DNA of 30,073 bases. Source: a virus. The position numbers and the translations under genes were made by a program. Below, piece by piece: positions 1-6,971 of the stretch. Location of the stretch: positions 1 through 30,073 of IMG/VR virus record IMGVR_UViG_3300038456_000033; one strand, 5' to 3'. Each line of letters begins with the position of its first letter. Position 1 is the first letter of the stretch. The notes beneath the pieces were generated by a model. The model was not told the DNA's origin and ran no database searches. It saw only the letters and a program-made list of their open reading frames with translations.

Positions 1-41
1 AGATCGCCGATGATGGCGACGAGCTTGGCTGCGATGGTCAT
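1..41 (-). CDS. Partial gene, first 13 codons only
   Basis: An ATG at 41 overlaps the TGA of the pentapeptide gene (40-38) in the ATGA arrangement used throughout this window. The visible residues read [14 protein letters not shown] before the window ends. The start is hydrophobic and could begin a small membrane protein, but 14 residues are too few to assign a function. The overlap with its neighbour suggests translational coupling. Confidence 0.5.
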   Translation of the reverse strand, partial: MTIAAKLVAIIGD

Positions 42-754
42 TTTGCTCCCTTCGGCACGTTCAGCGCCTTGTCGACATTGTCGGCCCTGGAGAGGTCGGC
101 CCCGTAGAGGTCGGCCCCGTAGAGGTCGGCCCCGGAGAGGTCGGCCCCGGAGAGGTTGGCCCGGGCGAGGTAGGCCCCGGAGAGGTTGGCCCCGGAGAGG
201 TTGGCCCCGGAGAGGTTGGCCCCGGACAGGTAGGCCTCGGAGAGGTCGGCCCGGTAGAGGTTGGCCCTGGAGAGGTCGGCCCCGGACAGGTAGGCCCCGT
301 AGAGGTTGGCCCCGAAGAGGTTGGCCCCGAAGAGGTCGGCCCCGAAGAGGTTGGCCCCGTAGAGGTTGGCCCCGGAGAGGTCGGCCCCGGAGAGGTTGGC
401 CCCGGCGAGGTTGGCCCGGGAGAGGCTGACGAGGGCGAGGTTGGCCCGGGAGAGGCTGACGAGGGCGATAACCTTAACGGCTTTTGCCCGGAGTTTGGAG
501 CCAGTGTCGATGATGGGGCCGAGGGGCCGCACGCTCACCACGGTGCCGCCTCGTGCCCACTTTAAGGCTTCGGGAAGTGAGCGACAAAAGAAGATCCCAG
601 GAGCACACTCGATCGTTGGATCCAGCTCCAGCGTGTCAGATCGCACCGTGGTCCCTGGCGTGTATGTACAGTCTCCGCGAGTCGGCGACCTGAGGTCCGC
701 CGTCACGCCTTTGAACCACAATGTGTCGTCTGCCAATAGGATTGTATGCTTCAT
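38..754 (-). CDS. Pentapeptide-repeat protein with a separate N-terminal domain
   Basis: The 238-residue product has two parts. Residues 1 to about 92 are a non-repetitive domain; its central segment ([18 protein letters not shown], then VVSVRPLG) resembles a small domain I recall from phage proteins that is often joined to pentapeptide repeats. Residues about 96-226 are almost pure A(N/D)LxG-type repeats, which in known families fold into a right-handed quadrilateral beta-helix. Some family members (Qnr, MfpA) mimic DNA and protect gyrase, but nothing here proves that role. A strong ribosome binding site, GGGAGGA, lies four bases before the ATG at 754. The preceding gap of about 38 bases is one of the few in this window. 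The repeat part contains an exact 30-base tandem duplication. Confidence 0.85.
   Translation of the reverse strand: MKHTILLADDTLWFKGVTADLRSPTRGDCTYTPGTTVRSDTLELDPTIECAPGIFFCRSLPEALKWARGGTVVSVRPLGPIIDTGSKLRAKAVKVIALVSLSRANLALVSLSRANLAGANLSGADLSGANLYGANLFGADLFGANLFGANLYGAYLSGADLSRANLYRADLSEAYLSGANLSGANLSGANLSGAYLARANLSGADLSGADLYGADLYGADLSRADNVDKALNVPKGAK
405..464 (-). repeat. Exact 30-base tandem duplication in the pentapeptide gene
   Basis: Two identical 30-base units, 405-434 and 435-464, stand head to tail and encode [10 protein letters not shown] twice. They lie at the start of a longer stretch (about 80-470) where the DNA repeats with a 15-base period. Because the two copies are identical at every base, the duplication looks recent. 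Confidence 0.9.
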
Positions 755-791
755 CGCTTCCTCCCTATCGTTTGTCCAGAGTGTAGCGCAC

Positions 792-1553
792 TCACGGCAC
801 CATTGTGTGCGTTACGTCAACTTTCTCCAGAGCACGGCCGGCCACGATGCCCCGGCAAGCCCGACACCGGAAAAGAGGCCGGCGGGTGACGGCGTTGTAG
901 CGGTATTCCTTGAACGACATACGTCCCACCACGCCGCACTTGGGGCAAGCGTCTGGCTTGTCGCCGTACAGGGCGAGGTTGGGTGAACGCTCTGCCCAAG
1001 GACGCAGGCGCAGGTAGAGCTGCTCAAGCAGGAGCACGTCGCTCTTGCAATATCGCTTCATCTTGCGCCAAGCGGCTGGGTCGCCGTCCATACACCCAAG
1101 CCAAGTGTCAAAGCCGCCCGTAGCCGCTTTCCTGCCGATTCCAAGCACCTGGCATACGTCGTCCAGTTTGTTGCTCGTGAACTTGAAGTTGCGCCTAGCC
1201 AGTTTGAGGGTGTCCACCGTCTTGTAAGGAATGGGCGGATCCATACCGTGGATAATCATGCGAGCTCTAGCCTTGGGCTCGTCAAAGGCGTCGTTGTTGT
1301 GTGCAACGATAATGTCTGCCTCCTCGAATAAGGCATGGATGTGTTCTACAACGCCGCGATCGTCGTTGTTTGCGCACTGATAGTCGTCAATGCCGACAAC
1401 GTGCGCAGTCTTTTCATCCAACCACTTATATCCAACGCACAAAATCCGCCATTGTTCCTTGACTCGAATGACGTTTTGTTCGTACGTCCCCCACGTCCAC
1501 CCAAGCAACGGCGCGGTTTCCAGGTCATATAGAAGCACCTTGGGACCGGTCAC
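792..1553 (-). CDS. DEDDy-type 3'-5' exonuclease with C-terminal zinc ribbon
   Basis: This 253-residue protein has the pattern of an RNase H-fold 3'-5' exonuclease of the DNA polymerase B proofreading type. The visible motifs are Exo I YDLETAP (D10, E12), Exo [12 protein letters not shown] (D91 likely catalytic) and Exo III YCKSD (Y168, D172). These residues would bind two metal ions for phosphodiester cleavage. The C-terminal part has CPKC (203-206) and CRAC (230-233), a probable zinc ribbon for nucleic acid binding. There is no polymerase domain, so it is a stand-alone nuclease. The start is a GTG at 1553 that overlaps the upstream TGA (GTGA). It sits downstream of a Cas4/RecB-like nuclease and an HNH gene, which points to DNA processing, recombination or repair. 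The catalytic class is well supported; the substrate is unknown. Confidence 0.85.
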   Translation of the reverse strand: MTGPKVLLYDLETAPLLGWTWGTYEQNVIRVKEQWRILCVGYKWLDEKTAHVVGIDDYQCANNDDRGVVEHIHALFEEADIIVAHNNDAFDEPKARARMIIHGMDPPIPYKTVDTLKLARRNFKFTSNKLDDVCQVLGIGRKAATGGFDTWLGCMDGDPAAWRKMKRYCKSDVLLLEQLYLRLRPWAERSPNLALYGDKPDACPKCGVVGRMSFKEYRYNAVTRRPLFRCRACRGIVAGRALEKVDVTHTMVP

Positions 1554-1918
1554 TCTGGCAACACCTCGAGAATCGCTCTCGTGACGTGCTCGACCGCCAG
1601 CTCACAAATCTTGTTGGCGAGGGGCTCGTCTGGGATCTGCATTTCCATGGACGCCACCAGCATGTGGACGGCTTCGTGGACGGCCACTCGTTTGAGCTCG
1701 AGGTCGGTGAGGAGCAGGGTGATCGGCAGGCGCCACTCGACTCCAGCCTGGAGGTACTCCCAATCCGTGGTCGTCTCAGCCGCCACTCGGGCGTCATCGC
1801 CGTCCGTTTTGGTGCTGAACTTGTGATGCACCGTGAGCCAGTCCATGCCTAGCGCCTCTAGCACCTCGTCAAAGACGTTGGCACAGCGGGCCTCCTCCAG
1901 CTTCTGGTTGCGGATCAT
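1550..1918 (-). CDS. Small HExxH (zincin-like) protein
   Basis: This 122-residue protein is of unknown function with one clear feature, VAVHEAVHMLVAS. H81, E82 and H85 form a HExxH zinc site of the kind found in metallopeptidases; E110 or H111 could be a third ligand. The preceding LPITLLLTDLELKR looks like a beta strand leading into the active-site helix, as in small phage zincins. The start is placed at the ATG at 1918, which shares one base with the nuclease stop (TGATG). A longer frame from 1999 would overlap the nuclease by 80 bases and adds Arg-rich residues typical of a shadow frame. Whether it is an active protease is not shown; the fold could also be non-catalytic. Confidence 0.75.
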   Translation of the reverse strand: MIRNQKLEEARCANVFDEVLEALGMDWLTVHHKFSTKTDGDDARVAAETTTDWEYLQAGVEWRLPITLLLTDLELKRVAVHEAVHMLVASMEMQIPDEPLANKICELAVEHVTRAILEVLPE

Positions 1919-2715
1919 CAGACGACTTTCACCTTCCCGTGCTCCTGCATCCACTCGGTGCCGGCGGGACACTGGGCGCTGTAGGCGCACCAGGGGCATA
2001 AGAACCCCGGCTTGGGCCGAAACTCCGTCTCCGTGCTGTGCATGATGCTCTCGGCCATGGCCTCCACTCGGAGGAAGCCGCCGTCGATCTCGTGCTCGTC
2101 TACCTTGGCCGACACCACCACAGGGATCTTGCCCTTAGGCGTGCTGCGAAGGTACATCAGCTCCACGTCCCGGACCTTGATCCCTGGGTGGAGGATTTCG
2201 TACATTCCGGCATAAAGCATCAGGGGTCGCAGGCGATCCCGGTGGTCGCGCTTCTGCGCCGGCTTGCCTGATTTGTAGTCGATGATGGTCACCGTCCCGT
2301 CTGCGTTGTAATCCAAACGGTCGTACCGCCCCGTGATGTCCCAAGTATCTGTTTGGACCTCAAGCGTGCCTTCCGTTAAACACCGTTGATCGGAAGGATC
2401 CTCGATGGAGAAAATACGGTGAGCAAACACAGCCGCCGTCTCGGTCAGATCCGACCTCGCATGCAAAGAGAGATCGAGGCCATCCAGCTCCTCGGTATGC
2501 TCTTGCACGCTCTGATCGAGGCCGTCGTCGAGGGACTCGGGCGTACGATCCCACTGAGGCTGCTGATAGAACAGTTCCAGCCCTCGATGCATGATATTGC
2601 CCAGTACGGTTGCCTCCGTTGGGGGTGACGGCAGGCGCTCCACATATTGAAAGCGGTACTTCAGCCCGCACTGAGCAAAACACTCTAACCTCGACGGGGA
2701 CAAGTGGAGGGTCAT
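1918..2715 (-). CDS. PD-(D/E)XK nuclease, Cas4/RecB-like, probable Fe-S protein
   Basis: This 265-residue single-domain nuclease belongs to the RecB/Cas4 group. From the start at 2715, H43 (in IMHRGLE), D132 (in GRYDRLD) and the D146-x-K148 pair (in IIDYKSG) form the expected active site. C16 (in FAQCGLKYRF) and C240, C243 and C249 (CPWCAYSAQC) match the four cysteines that hold a 4Fe-4S cluster in Cas4 and AddB. Relatives act on DNA ends during recombination or repair. The ATG at 2715 overlaps the HNH stop as ATGA, which I prefer to the in-frame ATG at 2739. No cas1, cas2 or repeat array is nearby, so this is a phage recombination or repair nuclease rather than a CRISPR component. Confidence 0.9.
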   Translation of the reverse strand: MTLHLSPSRLECFAQCGLKYRFQYVERLPSPPTEATVLGNIMHRGLELFYQQPQWDRTPESLDDGLDQSVQEHTEELDGLDLSLHARSDLTETAAVFAHRIFSIEDPSDQRCLTEGTLEVQTDTWDITGRYDRLDYNADGTVTIIDYKSGKPAQKRDHRDRLRPLMLYAGMYEILHPGIKVRDVELMYLRSTPKGKIPVVVSAKVDEHEIDGGFLRVEAMAESIMHSTETEFRPKPGFLCPWCAYSAQCPAGTEWMQEHGKVKVV

Positions 2716-2999
2716 CTCTTGGCTCTCTTGGCATCCCACATGCGTTGATTGTTCTCGCCCTGCGTCACGGCTTCCAGGTGGTCGGGATTCACGCAGGCAC
2801 GATTACGGCAGAGATGGTCGATGTGCAAGCCATCAGGGATGGGTCCGATAAAGAGTTCGTATGATAGTCGATGAGCGTACATCACCGACCCCGGCCTACC
2901 CCCAGGACGCCCCAGAGCACCGTAGCCGTTGCGCTTAGCGGCGGTCCACGTCCAACAGGCGGGGCCAACAGATACCTTGGTCATCAGGCGGTCCATCAT
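2712..2999 (-). CDS. HNH endonuclease (HNH_3-like)
   Basis: This is a small HNH nuclease of about 95 residues. The core HIDHLCRNRACVNPDHLEAV contains the DH pair (D61, H62), N71 and H74 of a beta-beta-alpha-metal site, plus C64 and C69. The N-terminal part (TKVSVGPACWTWTAAKRNGYG, residues 7-27) matches the usual opening of this family, which favours the ATG at 2999 over an in-frame ATG at 3089 that would overlap the upstream gene by 50 bases. An ATG at 2984 is also possible. Such genes are often free-standing homing endonucleases; this one sits between the lysis genes and the nuclease genes. It could instead be a functional member of the DNA-processing group. Its stop overlaps the next start. 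Confidence 0.85.
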   Translation of the reverse strand: MMDRLMTKVSVGPACWTWTAAKRNGYGALGRPGGRPGSVMYAHRLSYELFIGPIPDGLHIDHLCRNRACVNPDHLEAVTQGENNQRMWDAKRAKR

Positions 3000-3039
3000 T
3001 CGCGCACGAGGGTACAGCGCAGGAACCTTAGACGTGACC

Positions 3040-3300
3040 CTACTTGGGCTCAGACGGAGCTTTGGGCTCGAAACCGTGCTTGCGATCATCGAATGCTGGA
3101 ACCTCCGGTAGATGCTTCACGAGGTGATCGACCTTGGCGTGGAGATGGGCTGTCTCCCGTTGGGCCCACTTGCGTAGCGGTGGGTACACCGCCATCGCTA
3201 TTCCAGCATACACCACAGTCTGGACGCCAGCTTCCGGCCCGTTGCCGCGCAGGGACGGGTAGATCCAGACGAACCACCACTCAGCCGGGGACCAGTCCAT
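3040..3300 (-). CDS. Small membrane protein, holin candidate
   Basis: The product has 86 residues. A Trp-rich start (MDWSPAEWWFVWIYPSL) is followed by one probable membrane helix around residues 25-45 (VQTVVYAGIAMAVYPPL), then a charged, His-containing tail (ETAHLHAKVDHLVKHL) and a hydrophilic C-terminus. This shape is common in small membrane proteins beside actinophage endolysins that are annotated as holins. The start is the ATG at 3300, which shares a base with the upstream TGA (TGATG); the TTG at 3303 is less likely. Its position two genes after the endolysin supports a lysis role, but the holin function is inferred. Confidence 0.65.
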   Translation of the reverse strand: MDWSPAEWWFVWIYPSLRGNGPEAGVQTVVYAGIAMAVYPPLRKWAQRETAHLHAKVDHLVKHLPEVPAFDDRKHGFEPKAPSEPK

Positions 3301-3842
3301 CAATGGATGTGCGGACTGACGAGGACGGCGACCATAAACAGGACGCCGAGGATGCTGAACAGCGTCGTCCTTGTCTCGGCACTGACGCCCTTCTGCTCTG
3401 CGCTCTGGTTCTTCTCGCCCTGCTGGCGGAACTGGACCTCACGGAGCACGGCGACGTCGTTCTGGATTGGAGAGAGGGCAGCGGCCAGGGTGTCGGCGGT
3501 GGTGATTCGGGTGGCTTCCACCTGGGCCCGCAGGGCCTCGGCCGACACCTGGAGTTGAGCGGCCAAGGCGGTGGCCTGGGCGGCAGCCACTTCAGAGGCC
3601 CGGGTGACGTTGCCCTGGTCGACGGCTCGGATGGCGTCGATCCTCGAGGACTCGGCGGCTCGGAGCTTGTCGTCGTAGGCAGCCCGGAGCTCCATGACCT
3701 CCATGAGGTGTGCTGCTCCCATGTCGCGCAGGTCATCCTGCCGCCGGTTGGCGGCCTCCACAAGGTCGAGGACGTTGCCCGATGGGTCGCTCAGGGCCGG
3801 GTGGCCGTTGCCGTTGCCAGGAATGACGGGTGCGGTGGTCAT
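3300..3842 (-). CDS. Coiled-coil protein with C-terminal membrane helix
   Basis: This 180-residue protein has an Ala/Glu/Arg-rich middle (about 30-145), predicted by eye to form a long helical coiled coil, and a single hydrophobic segment near the end (FSILGVLFMVAVLVS, about 161-175). It therefore looks like a tail-anchored membrane protein with a large cytoplasmic coiled coil. It lies directly after the endolysin (ATGA overlap) and before the small holin candidate (TGATG), so a role in lysis timing or membrane disruption is likely but unproven. I recall similar architecture in phage genes annotated as holins or membrane proteins. There is no signal peptide and no catalytic motif. Confidence 0.7.
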   Translation of the reverse strand: MTTAPVIPGNGNGHPALSDPSGNVLDLVEAANRRQDDLRDMGAAHLMEVMELRAAYDDKLRAAESSRIDAIRAVDQGNVTRASEVAAAQATALAAQLQVSAEALRAQVEATRITTADTLAAALSPIQNDVAVLREVQFRQQGEKNQSAEQKGVSAETRTTLFSILGVLFMVAVLVSPHIH

Positions 3843-4738
3843 GCTGTGAGCAGGACGGCCCAGGTGGCCTGACCGACCACCCCATCCACCGCCAGCTTGA
3901 AGAACGCCTGCACGTTCTTGACGGCCTGCACCGTCTGGACCCCGAAGTTGCCGTCAGGAGGGCCGAGGGCTTGGTTGAACTTGTCACGCAGGAGGGCCTG
4001 GACCGACTTCGTCACATTCGAGCCGGGAGGCGAGGAGCTGTTAAGGGTGGGCAGGGTGGCCATATCGAAATCTCCTGGGGCTGGAGGGGTCGGAACGGGA
4101 TCGGGGGGCTTAGGAGGCACAGGGGCCTCTCCGGACGAGATGAAGGCTTGCCACTGTACTTCGGTGCCTAGAAACACGTCCGGGTCGATGGAGGAGAAAC
4201 CACCCTCGGGGCGTGGTGCAGACTGCAACACAAGGCAGGGTTTGTGTGGGGCCCCGGGATTCGGGTCAGCCAGCCACACCAGCCGGCCCCAGGGGAAGCC
4301 GGGGAGGTTGCCGTAGTAGTTCAGATTGACGTAGAACATCGCCAGCGGGCAGCGGACTACGCTCGGCTCGGACTCGATCTGCATGGCCATGGCGACCATG
4401 TCGTTGGCCAGCGCCGGCCAGGACGGACCCGCCGTCTCGCTGTCGATCGCCAATGGTAGGTCGGATCCTCCGAGGGCCGCTGCCGTGACGAGGAAGAACT
4501 GAGCCTGGGAGCTCGAGGTGTCGTCCGGGGTCAAAAAATGATAGAGGCCCACGTGGAAGCCAGCGTCCCGGAGCGCCTTCGTTTGTTGGGGCGCGTCGGG
4601 GTTTTGGTACCCGTTGGTGCCCCCGCCCTGGGTGGCCTTGACGTAGACAGCCCCGACCCCGGCCGCTTTGAGCGCCGTGATCTCCTGGGGCGTGATGTCG
4701 CCCTGGTAAACGCTGAGGTCCACCATGTTGTGTGTCAT
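3839..4738 (-). CDS. Endolysin: GH25 muramidase with peptidoglycan-binding domain
   Basis: The product is a 299-residue modular lysin. Residues about 5-200 form a glycoside hydrolase family 25 (Chalaropsis-type lysozyme) domain: DLSVYQGDI near the start (D7) and LAIDSE (D99, E101) supply the acidic catalytic residues, and YVKATQGG and GLYHFL are the usual strand motifs. A Pro-rich linker (about 206-225) leads to a C-terminal peptidoglycan-binding domain (about 228-299) with VQALLRDKF, DGNFGVQTVQAVKNVQ and DGVVGQATW. It would cleave the MurNAc-GlcNAc beta-1,4 bond in the host wall. No signal peptide is present, so release needs a holin. The ATG at 4738 overlaps the upstream stop (ATGA). Confidence 0.93.
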   Translation of the reverse strand: MTHNMVDLSVYQGDITPQEITALKAAGVGAVYVKATQGGGTNGYQNPDAPQQTKALRDAGFHVGLYHFLTPDDTSSSQAQFFLVTAAALGGSDLPLAIDSETAGPSWPALANDMVAMAMQIESEPSVVRCPLAMFYVNLNYYGNLPGFPWGRLVWLADPNPGAPHKPCLVLQSAPRPEGGFSSIDPDVFLGTEVQWQAFISSGEAPVPPKPPDPVPTPPAPGDFDMATLPTLNSSSPPGSNVTKSVQALLRDKFNQALGPPDGNFGVQTVQAVKNVQAFFKLAVDGVVGQATWAVLLTA

Positions 4739-4929
4739 TTGCGTCTCAACATTCTGTCAGCAACGAGGAATAAGAGGCCGCCGATGACGGCGATGGCACC
4801 CACGAGGATCCCCTCGTTGGCGTTGAAGCCGGTAAAGGCCAGGTGTGCGGATACTGGGACATGTGGCGCATGCGTCACGATGTGCGCATATCCCGGCACG
4901 GGGCAGCTTGGATAACAGGTTGATGTCAT
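4735..4929 (-). CDS. LAFTG mini-protein: sortase-type signal and membrane helix
   Basis: This 64-residue protein ends exactly like a cell-wall sorting signal. LAFTG (residues 30-34) is followed by a hydrophobic stretch (about 40-57, ILVGAIAVIGGLLFLVA) and a basic tail (R59, RRK at 62-64). LAxTG is the motif of class E sortases in actinobacteria. Residues 1-29 are Pro/His-rich with two cysteines, and there is no N-terminal signal peptide. The start at 4929 has an AGAGGA ribosome binding site ahead of it, inside the preceding stop region. It opens the lysis cassette, so it may be a holin or antiholin, or a decoy or substrate for host sortase. The function is unknown; the motif itself is clear. 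Confidence 0.75.
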   Translation of the reverse strand: MTSTCYPSCPVPGYAHIVTHAPHVPVSAHLAFTGFNANEGILVGAIAVIGGLLFLVADRMLRRK

Positions 4930-4940
4930 TTCATGTCCTC

Positions 4941-6971
4941 TCAGCCAACTATAGCCTTCATGTATATTACAACAACCCCGTCAAATCCTCGCTGTTGCGT
5001 GTCTCTCTCATGCTCCGGGAGAAAGTCCATCGAGTCGATCGTCACCGTCGCCTGGTAGTAGACGCCGTTCGGATTTCCCTCGGTGTAGATGCACGGCTGC
5101 TGCGACAGACGCAGCGTCTCAAGGTAGTTGAGCTCCGCATACGGATCGACCGCCCTGACCACGCCGTGAGAGTCCACCGCAGAGTACAGCATGGCCACGA
5201 CCGAGATGGTGGTGCCGGACACCACGGCCGGAATCGACTTGAGCGTCCAGCGTCTCAGCAAGGGCGTCTCGTTGCCCGTCCCCTTCGTCAGGACCACGCT
5301 GACGTTGAGCTCAGTGTACCGCACGAGGGGACTCAAGAGCTCCGGGGCCGTGGTCGGAGTCGCGGGAGCGATCGGCCCCAAGGCGGCGTAACCCCCGCCG
5401 TCAGCCTGAGCGTTGAAGGACACCGTTCCCGTCCCTGAGGATTGCTCGTTGATCATGGCAGCGATCTTTTGGTCGGGGATGTTGTTCTCGACGAGGCCCG
5501 AGTCGATGAAGCCAGATGCGACCACGTTGGCGGGATCCTGGGTCCAGACGCCCGAGTAGGACACACCGAGCATAGGCCCGTTCGTGATGGGGTCCCAGTC
5601 GAGCGACCACATGTAGCCCTCCACCGGAAACACCAAATCCGAGCAGTACGCCGGCTGGAGATCGTCCACCATCGTCTCCATGTCCAGCTTACCTAGGACA
5701 CAGGAGCCACCAGAGAGTCCGTTGCTGGTGATGGTGCCACCCACAAAGGTGTCGTCGTAACCGGTCCAGGTGAACCACACGAAGCGGCCGTTGGCCGTGA
5801 ACCCGGTGATCCAGCCGTTGGCGGGCTGGAGTAGGCCAGGGACGAGCGGACCAGCGATCAGGTCGCCCGAGTTGCCCTCGGGGTCGTTCATACTCACGGT
5901 GCGGCACACTCGCACGCCCTTGGTGGTGCCGAGCAAACAGAGATTGCCGTACGCAAAGATGGTATTGCACACCTCGCCGGGAGGAAGCACGAGGGCGATT
6001 TGCGGCACGGGGAGAGCCCCGCCCTCGAGGTTATTGACGTTAGCGGCGGCAAAGGCGGTCATCCAGATTTCGCCGGCACAGTTGACAATCAGCGCCGAGT
6101 CGTTGTCGGTGGGGATGCCCGTGAAGTAGAAGATGCCGCCCACGAACGCGCACCCGGTCCACACCCATTTGGGGTTGGGGTGGATGGCCAGAAGCCCGCC
6201 GGCAAACCCCTGCGTCGTAGGCAGCGCCGGGGGCGTCGTGGGGCTGAGGACGGAAGTCACGTCGTAGAGCTGGTTCTGGTTGGCCAGAGCCCACGGAGCG
6301 ACGAATACTCGCCCACCGGCCGCCCCCACGCAGATGCAGCCCTGGCTGATGACCTTAACGGCGTCGGGAGGCGTGCTGCCGTTGAACACTTGGCACTGAT
6401 ACAGCGCAGCGGTGGTGGCGATGTAGACGCTGGACGTATCGTGCATGATGCCGAGGATGATCTCGCTACCGCCGAAGTCCGAACCGGTCAGGCCCAGGGC
6501 CGTCTTGGACGTCCAGTTCGTCGTCCAGTAGACGACGGTGTCCTCGGTCCAGAACACATATGGCCCGAGGCTGATAGCGTGCGGGCCCTCCTCTGTGTCG
6601 GCGACGACCCTTACTTGCTTGGTGGCGGGGAGGAGCGAGGCTTGGTACTGAGTGGTGAATACGTCACACCCAGTCGACGCCAGAAACCGGTTGGCGACCG
6701 AGCCTGATCGATCTGCGTAAAGCTGACCCGCTCCGTAACTCCAGTCTGGGGCTTGAACTCGCCAAAGGCCCTCGCTATTGACCGTGCCTTCTCCAGTTTT
6801 TCCCTCAAGGTTGATGCTCTCTCTCTGCGATGGGATCGTTGTGTGCCTAGTCGACTGTCTACGATAGGCTTCGAACGAGGTATCCAGTTCGTACGATACG
6901 CCTGGGAACGAGTCGTCCATCGGGACGATTGAACACTGACTGATGGCAGGATAGTCGGTGACTGCGGGCAC
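4941..6971 (-). CDS. Putative tail nozzle protein (tail tubular protein B-like)
   Basis: This 676-residue protein is rich in beta strands, Gly, Thr and aromatic residues, with repeated blades of the type HAISLGPYVFWTEDTVVYW, GGRVFVAPW, NGRFVWFTWTGYDD and EGYMWSLDWDP, suggesting a beta-propeller core. In podoviruses a propeller-containing nozzle protein of roughly this size follows the adaptor gene, and here it directly follows the adaptor-like gene. I therefore infer the distal part of a short tail. A C-terminal jelly-roll-like region (about 520-676) could bind fibres. The start is a GTG at 6971, two bases before which the adaptor gene ends with TAG; GAAGG about eight bases upstream can serve as ribosome binding site. 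An ATG at 6920 is an alternative. The assignment rests on context and fold-like appearance, not on a recognised motif. Confidence 0.55.
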   Translation of the reverse strand: MPAVTDYPAISQCSIVPMDDSFPGVSYELDTSFEAYRRQSTRHTTIPSQRESINLEGKTGEGTVNSEGLWRVQAPDWSYGAGQLYADRSGSVANRFLASTGCDVFTTQYQASLLPATKQVRVVADTEEGPHAISLGPYVFWTEDTVVYWTTNWTSKTALGLTGSDFGGSEIILGIMHDTSSVYIATTAALYQCQVFNGSTPPDAVKVISQGCICVGAAGGRVFVAPWALANQNQLYDVTSVLSPTTPPALPTTQGFAGGLLAIHPNPKWVWTGCAFVGGIFYFTGIPTDNDSALIVNCAGEIWMTAFAAANVNNLEGGALPVPQIALVLPPGEVCNTIFAYGNLCLLGTTKGVRVCRTVSMNDPEGNSGDLIAGPLVPGLLQPANGWITGFTANGRFVWFTWTGYDDTFVGGTITSNGLSGGSCVLGKLDMETMVDDLQPAYCSDLVFPVEGYMWSLDWDPITNGPMLGVSYSGVWTQDPANVVASGFIDSGLVENNIPDQKIAAMINEQSSGTGTVSFNAQADGGGYAALGPIAPATPTTAPELLSPLVRYTELNVSVVLTKGTGNETPLLRRWTLKSIPAVVSGTTISVVAMLYSAVDSHGVVRAVDPYAELNYLETLRLSQQPCIYTEGNPNGVYYQATVTIDSMDFLPEHERDTQQRGFDGVVVIYMKAIVG
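4948..4975 (-). promoter_or_regulatory. Possible promoter for the lysis cassette
   Basis: On the minus strand TTGTTG (4975-4970) and TATAGT (4953-4948) are separated by 16 bases. The -10-like box matches consensus at five of six positions; the -35-like box matches at only three. They lie in an AT-rich patch at the end of the 676-residue tail gene, just before the first lysis gene. The implied leader would be very short. This is a weak prediction. Confidence 0.25.

Noticed and set aside
10-429. Plus-strand Arg/Gly/Pro-rich frame of 139 codons
   Set aside because: It is the antisense of the pentapeptide repeats; the periodic composition is explained by the repeat.
90-470. 15-base periodic repeat as a CRISPR or replication-origin iteron array
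   Set aside because: The periodicity is that of pentapeptide codons within a clear open frame with a ribosome binding site; there are no spacers.
779-793. Hairpin GAGTG-TAGCG-CACTC as terminator between exonuclease and pentapeptide genes
   Set aside because: Only five base pairs, no U-run, and it overlaps a stop codon; too weak to call.
1918-2715. Cas4-like nuclease as part of a CRISPR system
   Set aside because: No cas1 or cas2 gene and no repeat-spacer array occur in the window; the nuclease sits with phage DNA-processing genes.
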